Source: Polynucleobacter sp. 15G-AUS-farblos (lineage in GTDB: Bacteria; Pseudomonadota; Gammaproteobacteria; Burkholderiales; Burkholderiaceae). From it: a stretch of DNA of 64,000 bases. The notes under the pieces are model-generated. The model was not told where the DNA came from. It saw only the letters and a list, made by a program, of their open reading frames with translations, and did not search any database. A program made the translations under genes and the position numbers. Each line of letters opens with the position of its first letter. Position 1 is the first letter of the stretch. Where the stretch lies: NCBI RefSeq assembly GCF_018882445.1, contig NZ_JACVOM010000005.1:124001-188000 (forward strand), read 5' to 3'. This document shows, one piece after another, positions 18,967 through 27,067 of the stretch.

Positions 18967-19236
18967 GTGCCAAAATCACTTGCTAAATCCCTTTCGGAGT
19001 CCGATACCTCCCGTCTTATTGAGATGGCCTGGGAAGATCGCACCCCTTTTGATGCTATTGAGAAATCCTTTGGTCTATCTGAATCCCAGGTGATTGAACT
19101 CATGCGCAGTCAATTAAAACGTAGCTCCTTTGAGTTATGGCGTAAGCGGGTCACGGGCAGAGCAACCAAACATAGCGCGCTTCGCAGTAAAGAAGTTCAG
19201 CGGGCCTATTGCCCCACGCAATACAAAAGCAAATGA
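18967..19236 (+). CDS. TIGR03643 family protein (DUF2805)
   Basis: Small protein of 89 residues with the highly conserved segments SRLIEMAWEDRTPFDAIEKSF and SFELWRKRVTGRATKHSALR. It resembles a helix-turn-helix (FGLSESQVIELMR), so nucleic-acid binding is possible, but the function is unknown. The start is GTG. There is no Shine-Dalgarno; instead a 28-bp promoter-like element ends 5 bp upstream. The stop overlaps the photolyase start as ATGA, so the two are translationally coupled. The family commonly lies beside FeS-BCP photolyases. Confidence 0.8.
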   Translation: MPKSLAKSLSESDTSRLIEMAWEDRTPFDAIEKSFGLSESQVIELMRSQLKRSSFELWRKRVTGRATKHSALRSKEVQRAYCPTQYKSK

Positions 19237-20777
19237 AAGTGGCAAAGAAGCAGGCGCGTTTCATTTTGATTTTGGGTGATCAACTCGATATTCAGAGTGC
19301 TGCTCTGCGAGACTTTGATCCACAAACAGATGAAATCATTATGGTGGAGTCTTCTAATGAGGCTCAGTATGTGTGGTCTCATAAAGTCAAGATCGCCTTA
19401 TTTCTGTCGGCAATGCGTCACTTTGCTCAGGTATTAAGAGAGCACAGCTATCCACTGACCTATATTCAAGAATCACCCCTGACGATTGTCGAGGTTTTAA
19501 AGCAAGAGATTCTTCGTAAGAAGGTAACGCATTTGGTTTGTATTGAGCCAGGAGAATGGCGAATCAGAAAAGCTTTGGAAGCATTGACTTTGGAACTCAA
19601 TATTCAGCTAGAGATTCGGGATGACACTCATTTCTACTGCACACCTCAAGAATTTAAGGCATGGGTAGCTGATAAAAAAGAGCTCAGACTAGAATACTTT
19701 TATCGCTTGATGCGCAAGACAAATCAAGTCTTAGTGGATGGTGATGGTAATCCTGAAGGTGGTCAATGGAATTTTGACCAAGATAATCGCAAGCCCTATC
19801 CCAAGAAAGGTCCAGGACTAATTGATGCGCCTGCTGCATTCGCAGTAGACGCCATTACCCAAGACGTTTTAGCTTATGTTGAACAAACTTACCCTGACCA
19901 TCCTGGCTCCCTGGCTCACTTTAACTGGCCCGTTACGAGAGAGCAGGCTTTAGAAGGACTTGAGTACTTTGTAGAATATCGCTTGCGAAACTTTGGGGTT
20001 TATCAAGATGCCATGTGGACGGAGACGCCGTTTGGCTGGCATTCGATTTTGTCGAGCTCCCTCAATCTGAAGTTGCTAAATCCACGAGAGGTAATCGCAT
20101 CAGTTCTCCAGGCTTGGAAAAAATATTCTTTAGAGCTATCTAGTATCGAGGGCTTTATTCGTCAAATTCTGGGCTGGAGGGAGTTTGTGCGGGGCATGTA
20201 TTACCTCGATATGCCTCAAATGGCGCAAGATAATTTTTATGATCATCAGCGTGCTTTACCTAAATGGTATTGGACTGGGCAAACGGGAATGGCTTGTATG
20301 AAAGATACCATCGGCCAAACCATGGAATATGGGTATGCGCACCATATTCAACGGTTGATGGTGACGGGTAACTTTGCCTTATTAGCAGAAATCCTTCCAA
20401 GCGCAGTATGTGATTGGTATTTAGCGGTCTATGTTGATGCAATTGAATGGGTAGAGCTGCCCAATACCGCAGGTATGGCTTTATTTGCCAACGGCGGACG
20501 CTTCACGAGTAAGCCCTATATTGCTAGCGGGGCTTATATCAAGCGCATGAGTAATTACTGTAGTGACTGCAAATATCAGCCTGAGGTGCGTTATGGGGAA
20601 TCTGCCTGCCCCGTAACTAATCTGTATTGGAATTTCTTGATCAATCATCGCGATCAGTTTGATGCCAGTCCCCGTACACGCTTAATGACGGCAAACCTAA
20701 AGAAAATTAGTGATAGTGATCAGGCTGCCATTCAGGCGCATGCCAAGAATATCCTCAATCACTTGGATGATCTTTAA
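19233..20777 (+). CDS. FeS-BCP family photolyase (prokaryotic 6-4 photolyase/cryptochrome)
   Basis: Deoxyribodipyrimidine photolyase-related protein of about 514 residues. This family repairs (6-4) photoproducts using FAD, a ribolumazine antenna and a [4Fe-4S] cluster. The N-terminal segment is FILILGDQLD. Cysteines C355, C443, C446 and C459 have exactly the spacing I recall for PhrB of Agrobacterium (350/438/441/454). Typical segments are IRQILGWREFVRGMYY and EYGYAHHIQRLMVTGNFALL. A TTG at 19209 is in frame, but the ATG at 19233, overlapping the preceding stop as ATGA, is preferred. It lies in an operon with DUF2805 and DUF2256 genes. Confidence 0.93.
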   Translation: MKVAKKQARFILILGDQLDIQSAALRDFDPQTDEIIMVESSNEAQYVWSHKVKIALFLSAMRHFAQVLREHSYPLTYIQESPLTIVEVLKQEILRKKVTHLVCIEPGEWRIRKALEALTLELNIQLEIRDDTHFYCTPQEFKAWVADKKELRLEYFYRLMRKTNQVLVDGDGNPEGGQWNFDQDNRKPYPKKGPGLIDAPAAFAVDAITQDVLAYVEQTYPDHPGSLAHFNWPVTREQALEGLEYFVEYRLRNFGVYQDAMWTETPFGWHSILSSSLNLKLLNPREVIASVLQAWKKYSLELSSIEGFIRQILGWREFVRGMYYLDMPQMAQDNFYDHQRALPKWYWTGQTGMACMKDTIGQTMEYGYAHHIQRLMVTGNFALLAEILPSAVCDWYLAVYVDAIEWVELPNTAGMALFANGGRFTSKPYIASGAYIKRMSNYCSDCKYQPEVRYGESACPVTNLYWNFLINHRDQFDASPRTRLMTANLKKISDSDQAAIQAHAKNILNHLDDL

Positions 20778-20947
20778 TGGGTAGTTCGCAATCTACTTTT
20801 AAGGGTAATAAAAGTTATTTGCCTAGCAAACTCTGTGTGATTTGCAAAAAAGAAATGACTTGGAGAAAGTCTTGGGAAAAAAATTGGGAGTCTGTTAAAT
20901 ACTGTTCTGATGCCTGCAGAAAGAATGCTCCGAAGATTAAATCTTAG
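20777..20947 (+). CDS. DUF2256 domain protein
   Basis: A 56-residue protein. Two CxxC-type pairs, CVICKKEMTWRKSWEKNW and YCSDACRKN, form a probable small zinc site; the WRKxWExxW core is typical of DUF2256. The ATG shares its first base with the photolyase stop codon (TAATG), so translation is coupled. DUF2256 genes are regular neighbours of FeS-BCP photolyases, but their role is unknown. Confidence 0.85.
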   Translation: MGSSQSTFKGNKSYLPSKLCVICKKEMTWRKSWEKNWESVKYCSDACRKNAPKIKS

Positions 20948-20959
20948 GAAGATGTGAAT

Positions 20960-21655
20960 TCACCAAGGTAGGCGCTCACCTGAGTAGCTAATAAAACTAC
21001 CTGAGTCTTCCTTATTAAGACTCTCTATGACCTGAAGCATATCGCTCGCTGCATCTAGTGGCGGTCTACCAATTTGCTCGCCACGAAATGGTTTCGAGAG
21101 TCTAGAATTGACGGTGCCAGGATGAAGTGCAATCAGGGCAGTATTGGGTTTGCTTCTAGCGAGTTCAATAGAAGCAGTTTTGATGAGCATATTGAGTGCC
21201 GCCTTGGATGCTCGATAGCTATACCAACCTCCAAGACGGTTATCTTCAATGCTGCCTACCTTTGCAGAGAGGGTGACCATGACGCTATTGCTTGGATCTA
21301 AGAGCTTAGAGAAATGCCGAATAGTTAATGCAGGACCGATGGCATTGATTTTCATGAGCTCCATCAGTTGATCAGAATTGAGCTCATCCAAGCGTTTTTC
21401 TGGCATCCAGTGATCCGTATGGAGCACCCCTATGGTATTGATAATGAGCTGAAAGGGCCCTGTATCGACCAGAGATTTGGCTGCCAATTCGATAGAGTCT
21501 GGATTTTGATAATCAATGGGGTGAGGCGATTGACGACTCAATCCTAAGACCGCTGAGCAGGTTGGTTTATCTTGAAGTAGCTCCATAAAAGCAGAGCCAA
21601 TGGTGCCGGTAGAGCCAATAATGAGTGCGCGATAGGGTTGAGAAAGCAATGCCAT
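20960..21655 (-). CDS. SDR family oxidoreductase
   Basis: Short-chain dehydrogenase of 231 residues, of the C-factor-like group often found with photolyases. The cofactor motif is IGSTGTIGSAFMELL (about residues 12-26), the NNAG position reads NTIGVLH, and the catalytic YxxxK is YSYRASKAAL. It faces the photolyase operon (convergent, 12 bp between stops). It is divergent from the DCC gene, with which it shares a 62-bp promoter region holding copy 2 of the 28-bp element. Its substrate is unknown. Confidence 0.87.
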   Translation of the reverse strand: MALLSQPYRALIIGSTGTIGSAFMELLQDKPTCSAVLGLSRQSPHPIDYQNPDSIELAAKSLVDTGPFQLIINTIGVLHTDHWMPEKRLDELNSDQLMELMKINAIGPALTIRHFSKLLDPSNSVMVTLSAKVGSIEDNRLGGWYSYRASKAALNMLIKTASIELARSKPNTALIALHPGTVNSRLSKPFRGEQIGRPPLDAASDMLQVIESLNKEDSGSFISYSGERLPW

Positions 21656-21684
21656 AAGCTCTTTTGGGTAGTGAAGGGTCTTCA

Positions 21685-21712
21685 GCTAGTTTATTGAATA
21701 AGTCTTAAACTT
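21685..21712 (+). promoter_or_regulatory. Promoter/operator-like element, copy 2 (SDR/DCC divergent region)
   Basis: This is the second copy of the element at 18934, with 25 of 28 positions identical. The outer inverted repeat AGTTTA-N12-TAAACT lies at 21688-21711. It ends 5 bp before the ATG of the DCC gene, the same offset as copy 1. Because the SDR gene starts 30 bp away on the other strand, the palindromic element could control both directions. Confidence 0.55.
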
Positions 21713-21717
21713 ACCTA

Positions 21718-22131
21718 ATGCCCGCTAATCTGCCTAAATTAACCCTCTTTTTTGATGGTGCTTGCCCTTTGTGTCAGGCAGAGATCCTCTTTTTATCTGG
21801 TCGTAATCAAGCCAATTTATTGGAATTTATCGATATCAATTCTGATGGATATGATCCTCTGAAGGTGGGTGTTTCATGTGAGGAGGCTTTGGATTCTATG
21901 TATGGTCAATACGCAGATGGCTCTCTCATTAATGGACCTGCAGTTTTTCAGGAAGCCTATAGAAGAGCTAATTTACCAAGCTTAGCTTGGTTATTTTCTA
22001 GAAAGACAGTGCAACCTGTTTTACAAATAGGATATCGATTCTTTGCAAAAAATCGGCATGCGATTTCCAGAGTGCTTGGACCGGGCGCCCTTTGGTTGGT
22101 GAAATCCAGATTATCAAAAGCGCAAAGCTAA
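21718..22131 (+). CDS. DCC family thiol-disulfide oxidoreductase-like protein (DUF393)
   Basis: A 137-residue DUF393/DCC protein. The signature LFFDGACPLCQAEI, with the CxxC-type pair D-G-x-C-P-L-C, is at residues about 10-23, and GAVWL-type conservation is seen as GPGALWL near the C-terminus. Members are predicted thiol-disulfide oxidoreductases, but their biochemistry is poorly known. No Shine-Dalgarno is seen; the promoter-like element ends 5 bp from the ATG. Confidence 0.83.
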   Translation: MPANLPKLTLFFDGACPLCQAEILFLSGRNQANLLEFIDINSDGYDPLKVGVSCEEALDSMYGQYADGSLINGPAVFQEAYRRANLPSLAWLFSRKTVQPVLQIGYRFFAKNRHAISRVLGPGALWLVKSRLSKAQS

Positions 22132-22167
22132 AAGATAGCGTGCTTAATTAAGAAATAAGGAGTCAAT

Positions 22168-22602
22168 GTGAGAATAGAAGATACCGATCCAGCAAGACAT
22201 GCTGGCATTGAATACCCGATGGAGGTAAGCGCTCCTGTCTTTGCACCGATTAAGGTAGTAGAGGAGAAAGATAAGGCAGTGAATGTCGCGCGCCAGAATG
22301 CCAAGTTAGAGTACGACCGCATTATGGAGCAGGCAGAAGTACTGATGAAGCAAGCGAAAGCCTTGCAAGCCCGACTAGATGCAACCGAAATGGTTCACTG
22401 CGCCAAATTTAGCTTTAACCCAATCCATGGCAAGATTTATTTCCTCTATTACGATGAGCGCAACCAAACGAATATCTTGATTCAAAACGGCCCTCAGAAT
22501 TGGAGCTGCGGAATTCCGGATGGGTGGGTCTACTCGATGGCCGTTAAAAAGCTGGGCGATAGTACTTGGGCAGTCGTAGAGGAAGATGAGTTGCCGCAGT
22601 AA
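22168..22602 (+). CDS. DUF2452 domain protein
   Basis: A 144-residue protein resembling DUF2452. An acidic N-terminus is followed by a helical, probably coiled-coil segment (about 30-72) and then a compact beta-rich C-terminal part (CAKFSFNPIHGKIYFLYYDE, NWSCGIPDGWVYSMAVKKLGDSTW). The start is GTG with a good AAGGAG 5 bp upstream; the overlapping ATG (22166) is followed at once by TGA and is not used. Function is unknown. It ends 3 bp before the HPP gene, so the two probably form an operon. Confidence 0.75.
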   Translation: MRIEDTDPARHAGIEYPMEVSAPVFAPIKVVEEKDKAVNVARQNAKLEYDRIMEQAEVLMKQAKALQARLDATEMVHCAKFSFNPIHGKIYFLYYDERNQTNILIQNGPQNWSCGIPDGWVYSMAVKKLGDSTWAVVEEDELPQ

Positions 22603-22605
22603 AGA

Positions 22606-23112
22606 ATGAAGCTACTCATCCTACGTTTGCTTTGGGTATTGCTTGGGTCAACGGTTGCAATCAGCTTGGCTTTGTGGGCTACTAAAGCAAACTCTCCGCT
22701 CTTATTAGCTTCTCTGGGTGGAACTACTTTGTTTTTATTTGTATTAACTACCGCTCCTGCTGCCCAACCAAGGGCAGTGTTTGGTGCCCACTTGATTGGA
22801 GCCTTGATTGGCATCATTGCTTATCAATTATTTGGTGATGGGTTTTGGGTGTATGTCGCCGCGTTAGTAGTAACCATTGGCGTCTTGTTAATCACTAGAT
22901 GTGTTCATCCTCCGGCAGGTGCCAACCCACTGATTATGATTCAAGCGCATGCGAGTTTTATACACCTCGGTATTACCGTACTAACAGGCGTATTGATTAT
23001 TTTCGTAGTGGCCTATATTTGGAGTCGACTGGGAGTGGGCTCAAGAAAATATCCGGTATCTTGGACTCAAGCATCACCCCCATCTTTAAATTGGAGTCTT
23101 TGGGATCAATAG
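22606..23112 (+). CDS. HPP family membrane protein
   Basis: A 168-residue integral membrane protein with four or five predicted hydrophobic helices. It carries the HPP signature CVHPPAGANPLIMIQ (about residues 99-113). HPP proteins have been linked to nitrite transport in cyanobacteria and chloroplasts. Whether this one handles nitrite is unknown, although the cyanate gene cluster lies close by. It is 3 bp downstream of the DUF2452 gene. Confidence 0.82.
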   Translation: MKLLILRLLWVLLGSTVAISLALWATKANSPLLLASLGGTTLFLFVLTTAPAAQPRAVFGAHLIGALIGIIAYQLFGDGFWVYVAALVVTIGVLLITRCVHPPAGANPLIMIQAHASFIHLGITVLTGVLIIFVVAYIWSRLGVGSRKYPVSWTQASPPSLNWSLWDQ

Positions 23113-23137
23113 TGAATACGTAGTTCCATTAAGTTGA

Positions 23138-23605
23138 TTAAAAACCAAAGTCGCTGAGTGATGGGTGATCATCAGGTCTTCTGCCAAGAGGCCAAAAGAA
23201 TTTACGATCAGATTCTTTAATGGGTAAATCATTGATGCTAGCAAAGCGACGCATCATGAAACCATTTTCATTAAATTCCCAATTTTCATTTCCAAAGCTA
23301 CGAGTCCAGTTTCCAGAGTCGTCATGACATTCATAAGCAAACCGCACGGCGATGCGATTGTCTGTAAATGCCCAAAGCTCTTTAATTAGTCTGTAGTCCA
23401 ATTCTTTTGCCCATTTACGGCGTAGAAATTCTTTCACTTGCTCTCTACCTCTTGGAAATTCAGAGCGATTACGCCAAATGGTGTCCTCGGTATAAACCAG
23501 CGAGACTTTCTCTGGGTCGCGCGTATTCCATGCATCTTCAGCCATTCGAATTTTTTGTATTGCTGTCTCTTTGGTAAATGGGGGTAGTGGCAATTTTTGT
23601 TCCAT
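23138..23605 (-). CDS. DUF1348 family (NTF2-like) protein
   Basis: A 155-residue protein of the DUF1348/SnoaL-like NTF2 fold. Very conserved stretches are [47 protein letters not shown] and FGNENWEF. No enzymatic role is established for the family. It is convergent with the HPP gene (25 bp between them) and divergent from the cyanate operon. Confidence 0.85.
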   Translation of the reverse strand: MEQKLPLPPFTKETAIQKIRMAEDAWNTRDPEKVSLVYTEDTIWRNRSEFPRGREQVKEFLRRKWAKELDYRLIKELWAFTDNRIAVRFAYECHDDSGNWTRSFGNENWEFNENGFMMRRFASINDLPIKESDRKFFWPLGRRPDDHPSLSDFGF

Positions 23606-23804
23606 TATTGGACCCGCTCTTTCTTATCTATAAGTAATGAAGTCATTAGCTTAGTGATTTATGAAATCTTATTTGGTACCCCCATTCCAGATAAAGCACT
23701 GATTTGGGGCGTAATTTGGCGCCTATAAATAGCCCTGATGCCTCAATTTGAAGGGCTAAGTCGAGTAACCCCGTTTTTTTGACTCTCAAATAGCTACTCA
23801 CTTT

Positions 23805-23846
23805 TTTGGTGCATGTATTGGTGATCCGAAATTGTTTGGTGCATAT
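23805..23846 (+). repeat. Direct repeat TTTGGTGCATRT
   Basis: Two copies of a 12-mer (23805-23816 and 23835-23846) differ at one base and start 30 bp apart, about three helical turns. Each contains TGGTGCA, which is the right half of the enteric NtrC consensus as I remember it; the left halves are not present. Confidence 0.5.
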
Positions 23847-23867
23847 GGGCATCTTCATGCGATGACC

Positions 23868-23881
23868 CATTGTTAACAATG
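23868..23881. promoter_or_regulatory. Perfect 14-bp palindrome (candidate operator)
   Basis: CATTGTTAACAATG is perfectly self-complementary and lies 53 bp before the chosen start of the cyanate-binding protein gene, near where the transcription start would be. A dimeric regulator is a reasonable guess, but none is identified. Confidence 0.45.
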
Positions 23882-23934
23882 ATGCATAGATTTTGATATT
23901 TAAATCGTCTTAATAAAACTACTTGGAGATGCAA

Positions 23935-25308
23935 ATGAATTCATATCGCCCCTTTGATCCTGATAGGCCTTTGTTTAGTAGCCGCTGTAGTTGCGGCCGT
24001 CACGCATCTGATGCTGATCATGCGCTGGATTTATCAGCGAAGATTGATGAAGAAAAGGTCAGCGCTGATTTTGTGGAGGCTAGCCTAGTCAAAGCCTTGT
24101 TTCCACAAGAAGATCGTAGACGTGCCTTTTTGAAGGCGGTCGGCGCGGGAGGTGCGATGAGCGCCTTATCTGGATTCTTGCCAGTAGGTTCTTTGCAAGC
24201 GATGGCACAAGAAAAGGCGCCACTCGAGAAACCTGATTTAAAGATTGGCTTTATTGCGATTACCTGTGCTACACCTTTAATTATGTCTGACCCATTGGGT
24301 TTCTATAAGAAGCAAGGCTTGAACGTCACCTTGAATAAGACTGCAGGCTGGGCTTTGATTCGCGACAAGATGCTCAATAAGGAGCATGACGCTTCACACT
24401 TCCTTTCACCAATGCCGCTATCAATGTCTATGGGCTTGGGATCAGATCCAAGTCAAATGCGTGTAGCAACTATTCAAAACGTGAATGGTCAGGCTATTAC
24501 CTTAGCCAATAAACATAAAGATAATCGCGATCCCAAGAACTGGAAGGGTATGAAGTTTGCTGTGCCATTTGAATACTCAATGCACAACTTCTTATTGCGC
24601 TATTACGTAGCTCAAGCAGGTTTGGATCCTGATAAGGATATCCAAATCCGTGTAACACCTCCACCAGAAATGGTTGCGAACTTGCGCGCCGGCAATATTG
24701 ATGGTTTCCTTGGGCCTGATCCATTTAATCAGCGTGCTGTTTATGATGAAGTTGGCTTTATTCATATCCTGACAAAACAAATTTGGGATGGACATCCTTG
24801 CTGCGCCTTTGGAACTTCTGAGGAATTTATTAAGAAGAACCCAAATACCTTTGCAGCCTTATATCGCGCAGTATTAAATGCCTCAACCATGGCGCGCGAT
24901 CCAGCCAACAGACCATTAATTGCAAAAGTGATTTCTGCTCCGAATTACCTCAATCAGCCTGAGACTGTAGTAATGCAAGTACTCACTGGTAAGTATGCAG
25001 ATGGCTTGGGTAATGTTCAGAATGTGCCAGATCGTATTGATTTCAATCCAATCCCTTGGTATTCAATGGCTACTTGGATGTTGACCCAAATGCAACGTTG
25101 GGGTTATGTCAAAGGCGATGTTAACTATAAGGATATTTCTGAGAAAGTATTTCTATTGACCGATGCTAAGAAGTATATGGGTGAGACAGGTATTGCTGTT
25201 CCACCTTTGGCTAAAGCGGGCTACAAGAAAGATAAGATCATGGGCAAGGAGTTTGACCCAGCTCAGCCAGTGGCTTACCTCAAGTCATTTCCTGGAAGCA
25301 AGGGATAA
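23935..25308 (+). CDS. cynA: CmpA/NrtA-family ABC transporter binding protein (probably cyanate)
   Basis: Periplasmic binding protein of the nitrate/bicarbonate/cyanate (CmpA/NrtA) family, about 457 residues. A Tat signal motif D-R-R-R-A-F-L-K (Arg 62-63) with hydrophobic core and AMAQ cleavage region is preceded by an unusual 60-residue leader containing C-x-C-G-R-H (residues 18-23). The mature part has the typical KIGFIAITCATPLIM, YSMHNFLLRYYVAQAGLDP, NIDGFLGPDPFNQRAV and WDGHPCCAFGTSEEFI. The frame opens at a TTG (23923), but GGAG at 23925 places ribosomes at the ATG 23935. Cyanate specificity is inferred from the cyanase gene in the same operon. Confidence 0.87.
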   Translation: MNSYRPFDPDRPLFSSRCSCGRHASDADHALDLSAKIDEEKVSADFVEASLVKALFPQEDRRRAFLKAVGAGGAMSALSGFLPVGSLQAMAQEKAPLEKPDLKIGFIAITCATPLIMSDPLGFYKKQGLNVTLNKTAGWALIRDKMLNKEHDASHFLSPMPLSMSMGLGSDPSQMRVATIQNVNGQAITLANKHKDNRDPKNWKGMKFAVPFEYSMHNFLLRYYVAQAGLDPDKDIQIRVTPPPEMVANLRAGNIDGFLGPDPFNQRAVYDEVGFIHILTKQIWDGHPCCAFGTSEEFIKKNPNTFAALYRAVLNASTMARDPANRPLIAKVISAPNYLNQPETVVMQVLTGKYADGLGNVQNVPDRIDFNPIPWYSMATWMLTQMQRWGYVKGDVNYKDISEKVFLLTDAKKYMGETGIAVPPLAKAGYKKDKIMGKEFDPAQPVAYLKSFPGSKG

Positions 25309-25320
25309 GCAAGGTTATTC

Positions 25321-26184
25321 ATGAAAAAGTTATCCATAAAAGCGAAAGGCGCAATCCTTTCGCTGCTGATCTTGATCGTCGCTTTACTCATCTGGCATAT
25401 GGCTACTGTTCCAAAAGTAGTTGTTAATCCGGTTACTGCTTCTGGGTCCAGCGAGTACCAGGCGCTAATGGGTCAAGGAAGCGGGGGAGCAACTGTAGAA
25501 AAGTCTGGCTTTCCAAGCTTGACCCAAATGGGAGAAACATTTTACAAGCAACTCTCGCATCCCTTTTATGACAATGGTCCTAATGACAAGGGGATTGGTA
25601 TTCAACTGGCCTATTCACTAGGGCGTGTTGCGCTAGGATTTTTATTGGCCATGTTGGTAGCCATTCCATTTGGATTTTTAATTGGGATGTCGCCCTTAGC
25701 GTACGAGGCTTTTAATCCGTTTATTCAAATTCTCAAACCAATCTCACCCTTGGCTTGGATGCCAATCGCTCTTTACACCATCAAGGACTCTTCAATCTCT
25801 GGAATATTTGTGATCTTCATCTGTTCTGTTTGGCCAATGCTACTCAATACTGCATTTGGTGTTGCCAATGTTCGTAAGGAGTTATTGAATGTCACTAAAA
25901 CTTTAGAAGTTTCTCCATTACGCAAGGCTTTCTTGGTGATCTTGCCTGCTGCAGCGCCAACAATTCTTACCGGGATGCGCATCTCCATGGGCATTGCTTG
26001 GTTGGTTATCGTGGCAGCAGAGATGCTCGTTGGCGGTACAGGAATTGGTTACTTCTTGTGGAATGAGTGGAATAACTTATCGTTATCAAGCGTGATCTTT
26101 GCGATTGTCATGATTGGTGTAGTGGGGATGCTATTAGATTTAGCCTTTGCAAGATTACAAAAAATGGTGTCCTATGCAGACTGA
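25321..26184 (+). CDS. cynB: ABC transporter permease (probably cyanate)
   Basis: Inner-membrane permease of the NrtB/SsuC/TauC type, 287 residues, with about six hydrophobic segments. The first is at residues 10-30, followed by a periplasmic stretch of about 75 residues. The EAA loop reads EVSPLRKAFLVILPAAAPTILTGMRISMGIAWLVIVAAEML (about 195-235). It is 12 bp after the binding-protein gene with an AAGG Shine-Dalgarno and overlaps the ATPase gene by 11 bp. Confidence 0.88.
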   Translation: MKKLSIKAKGAILSLLILIVALLIWHMATVPKVVVNPVTASGSSEYQALMGQGSGGATVEKSGFPSLTQMGETFYKQLSHPFYDNGPNDKGIGIQLAYSLGRVALGFLLAMLVAIPFGFLIGMSPLAYEAFNPFIQILKPISPLAWMPIALYTIKDSSISGIFVIFICSVWPMLLNTAFGVANVRKELLNVTKTLEVSPLRKAFLVILPAAAPTILTGMRISMGIAWLVIVAAEMLVGGTGIGYFLWNEWNNLSLSSVIFAIVMIGVVGMLLDLAFARLQKMVSYAD

Positions 26185-27040
26185 AAATACTTTCTTAAAA
26201 GTTGAGAATCTCAGCAAGTCTTACAAGCTTGATGCACCCCCAGTATTTGAGGGAATCAATTTTGAAATTGAGCGCGGTGAGTTCATTTGCATCATTGGCC
26301 ATTCTGGATGTGGCAAAACTACCATTCTGAATGTCCTGGCAGGTTTGGAGGATGCGACTGGCGGATACGCCTATATGACGGGGCGCGAAATTAAGGGGCC
26401 TAGTCTTGATCGGGGAGTGGTATTCCAAGGACACGCCTTAATGCCATGGATGACTACCTTGCAGAACGTTGCCTTTGCTGTGAAGTCTAAATTTCCTGAT
26501 TGGTCAAAGCAAAAGATTGCAGAGCACTCTAAAAAATACCTCGCAATGGTTGGCTTAGTGAATGCGGAAAATAAAAAGCCGTCAGAGCTCTCGGGTGGTA
26601 TGAAACAAAGGGTAGGTATTGCGAGAGCATTTGCAATTGAGCCAAAGATGTTATTGCTTGATGAACCATTTGGAGCTCTTGATGCCTTAACTCGTGGCGT
26701 CATTCAAGATGAGTTGTTGAAGATCTGTGGCGAAACTCAGCAAACTGTTTTCATGATTACGCATGACGTAGATGAAGCTGTCTTATTGGCAGACAAAATT
26801 ATGTTGATGAGTAATGGCCCAAATGCAAGGATTGCTGAAATTGTTGTCAATACTCTGCCAAAAGATCGCAAACGTGCAAGCTTGCATCATGATCCAATGT
26901 ATTACCCCATGCGCAACCATCTAGTAGATTTTTTAGTGAATCGCTCAAAAGATTTGCAAGTCAAAGGATCGGCTGGAGAGCTAGATGGATATCAGCCAAC
27001 AGTTGTTCGACCCGGTGTTGATACACCAATTACCCAATAA
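26174..27040 (+). CDS. cynD: ABC transporter ATP-binding protein (probably cyanate)
   Basis: ATPase subunit of about 288 residues, NrtD/SsuB/TauB type. It has Walker A GHSGCGKTT, Q-loop VFQGHALMPWMT, signature LSGGMKQRVGIARAFA, Walker B MLLLDEPFGALDA and switch His MITHDVDEA. The C-terminal 60 residues (HHDPMYYPMRNHLVDFL) are typical of the nitrate/cyanate class. The frame continues upstream to a TTG at 26147, but the ATG at 26174 overlaps the permease end in the common way and is chosen. Confidence 0.9.
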   Translation: MQTENTFLKVENLSKSYKLDAPPVFEGINFEIERGEFICIIGHSGCGKTTILNVLAGLEDATGGYAYMTGREIKGPSLDRGVVFQGHALMPWMTTLQNVAFAVKSKFPDWSKQKIAEHSKKYLAMVGLVNAENKKPSELSGGMKQRVGIARAFAIEPKMLLLDEPFGALDALTRGVIQDELLKICGETQQTVFMITHDVDEAVLLADKIMLMSNGPNARIAEIVVNTLPKDRKRASLHHDPMYYPMRNHLVDFLVNRSKDLQVKGSAGELDGYQPTVVRPGVDTPITQ

Positions 27041-27067
27041 GTTAAAACTTCAAATAAGGAGAAAAAA

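Larger units (their letters stand above)
23606..23934. promoter_or_regulatory. Regulatory region upstream of the cyanate operon
   Basis: This 329-bp gap without a credible gene holds several symmetric or repeated elements close to the cyanate operon. These are a 12-bp direct repeat (23805-23846), a perfect 14-bp palindrome (23868-23881), and GATTT/AAATC half-sites just downstream (about 23888-23906). A GG-N10-GC spacing compatible with a weak sigma-54 promoter occurs at 23847-23860. No CynR- or NtcA-type gene is adjacent. Confidence 0.4.

Noticed and set aside
23846-23860. Possible sigma-54 promoter (GG-N10-GC)
   Set aside because: Only the GG and GC dinucleotides match; the rest of the TGGCAC-N5-TTGC consensus is poor and activator sites are incomplete.
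23646-23879. 77-codon minus-strand frame upstream of the cyanate operon
   Set aside because: Unusual composition, no ribosome site, and it overlaps regulatory repeats; most likely a chance frame.
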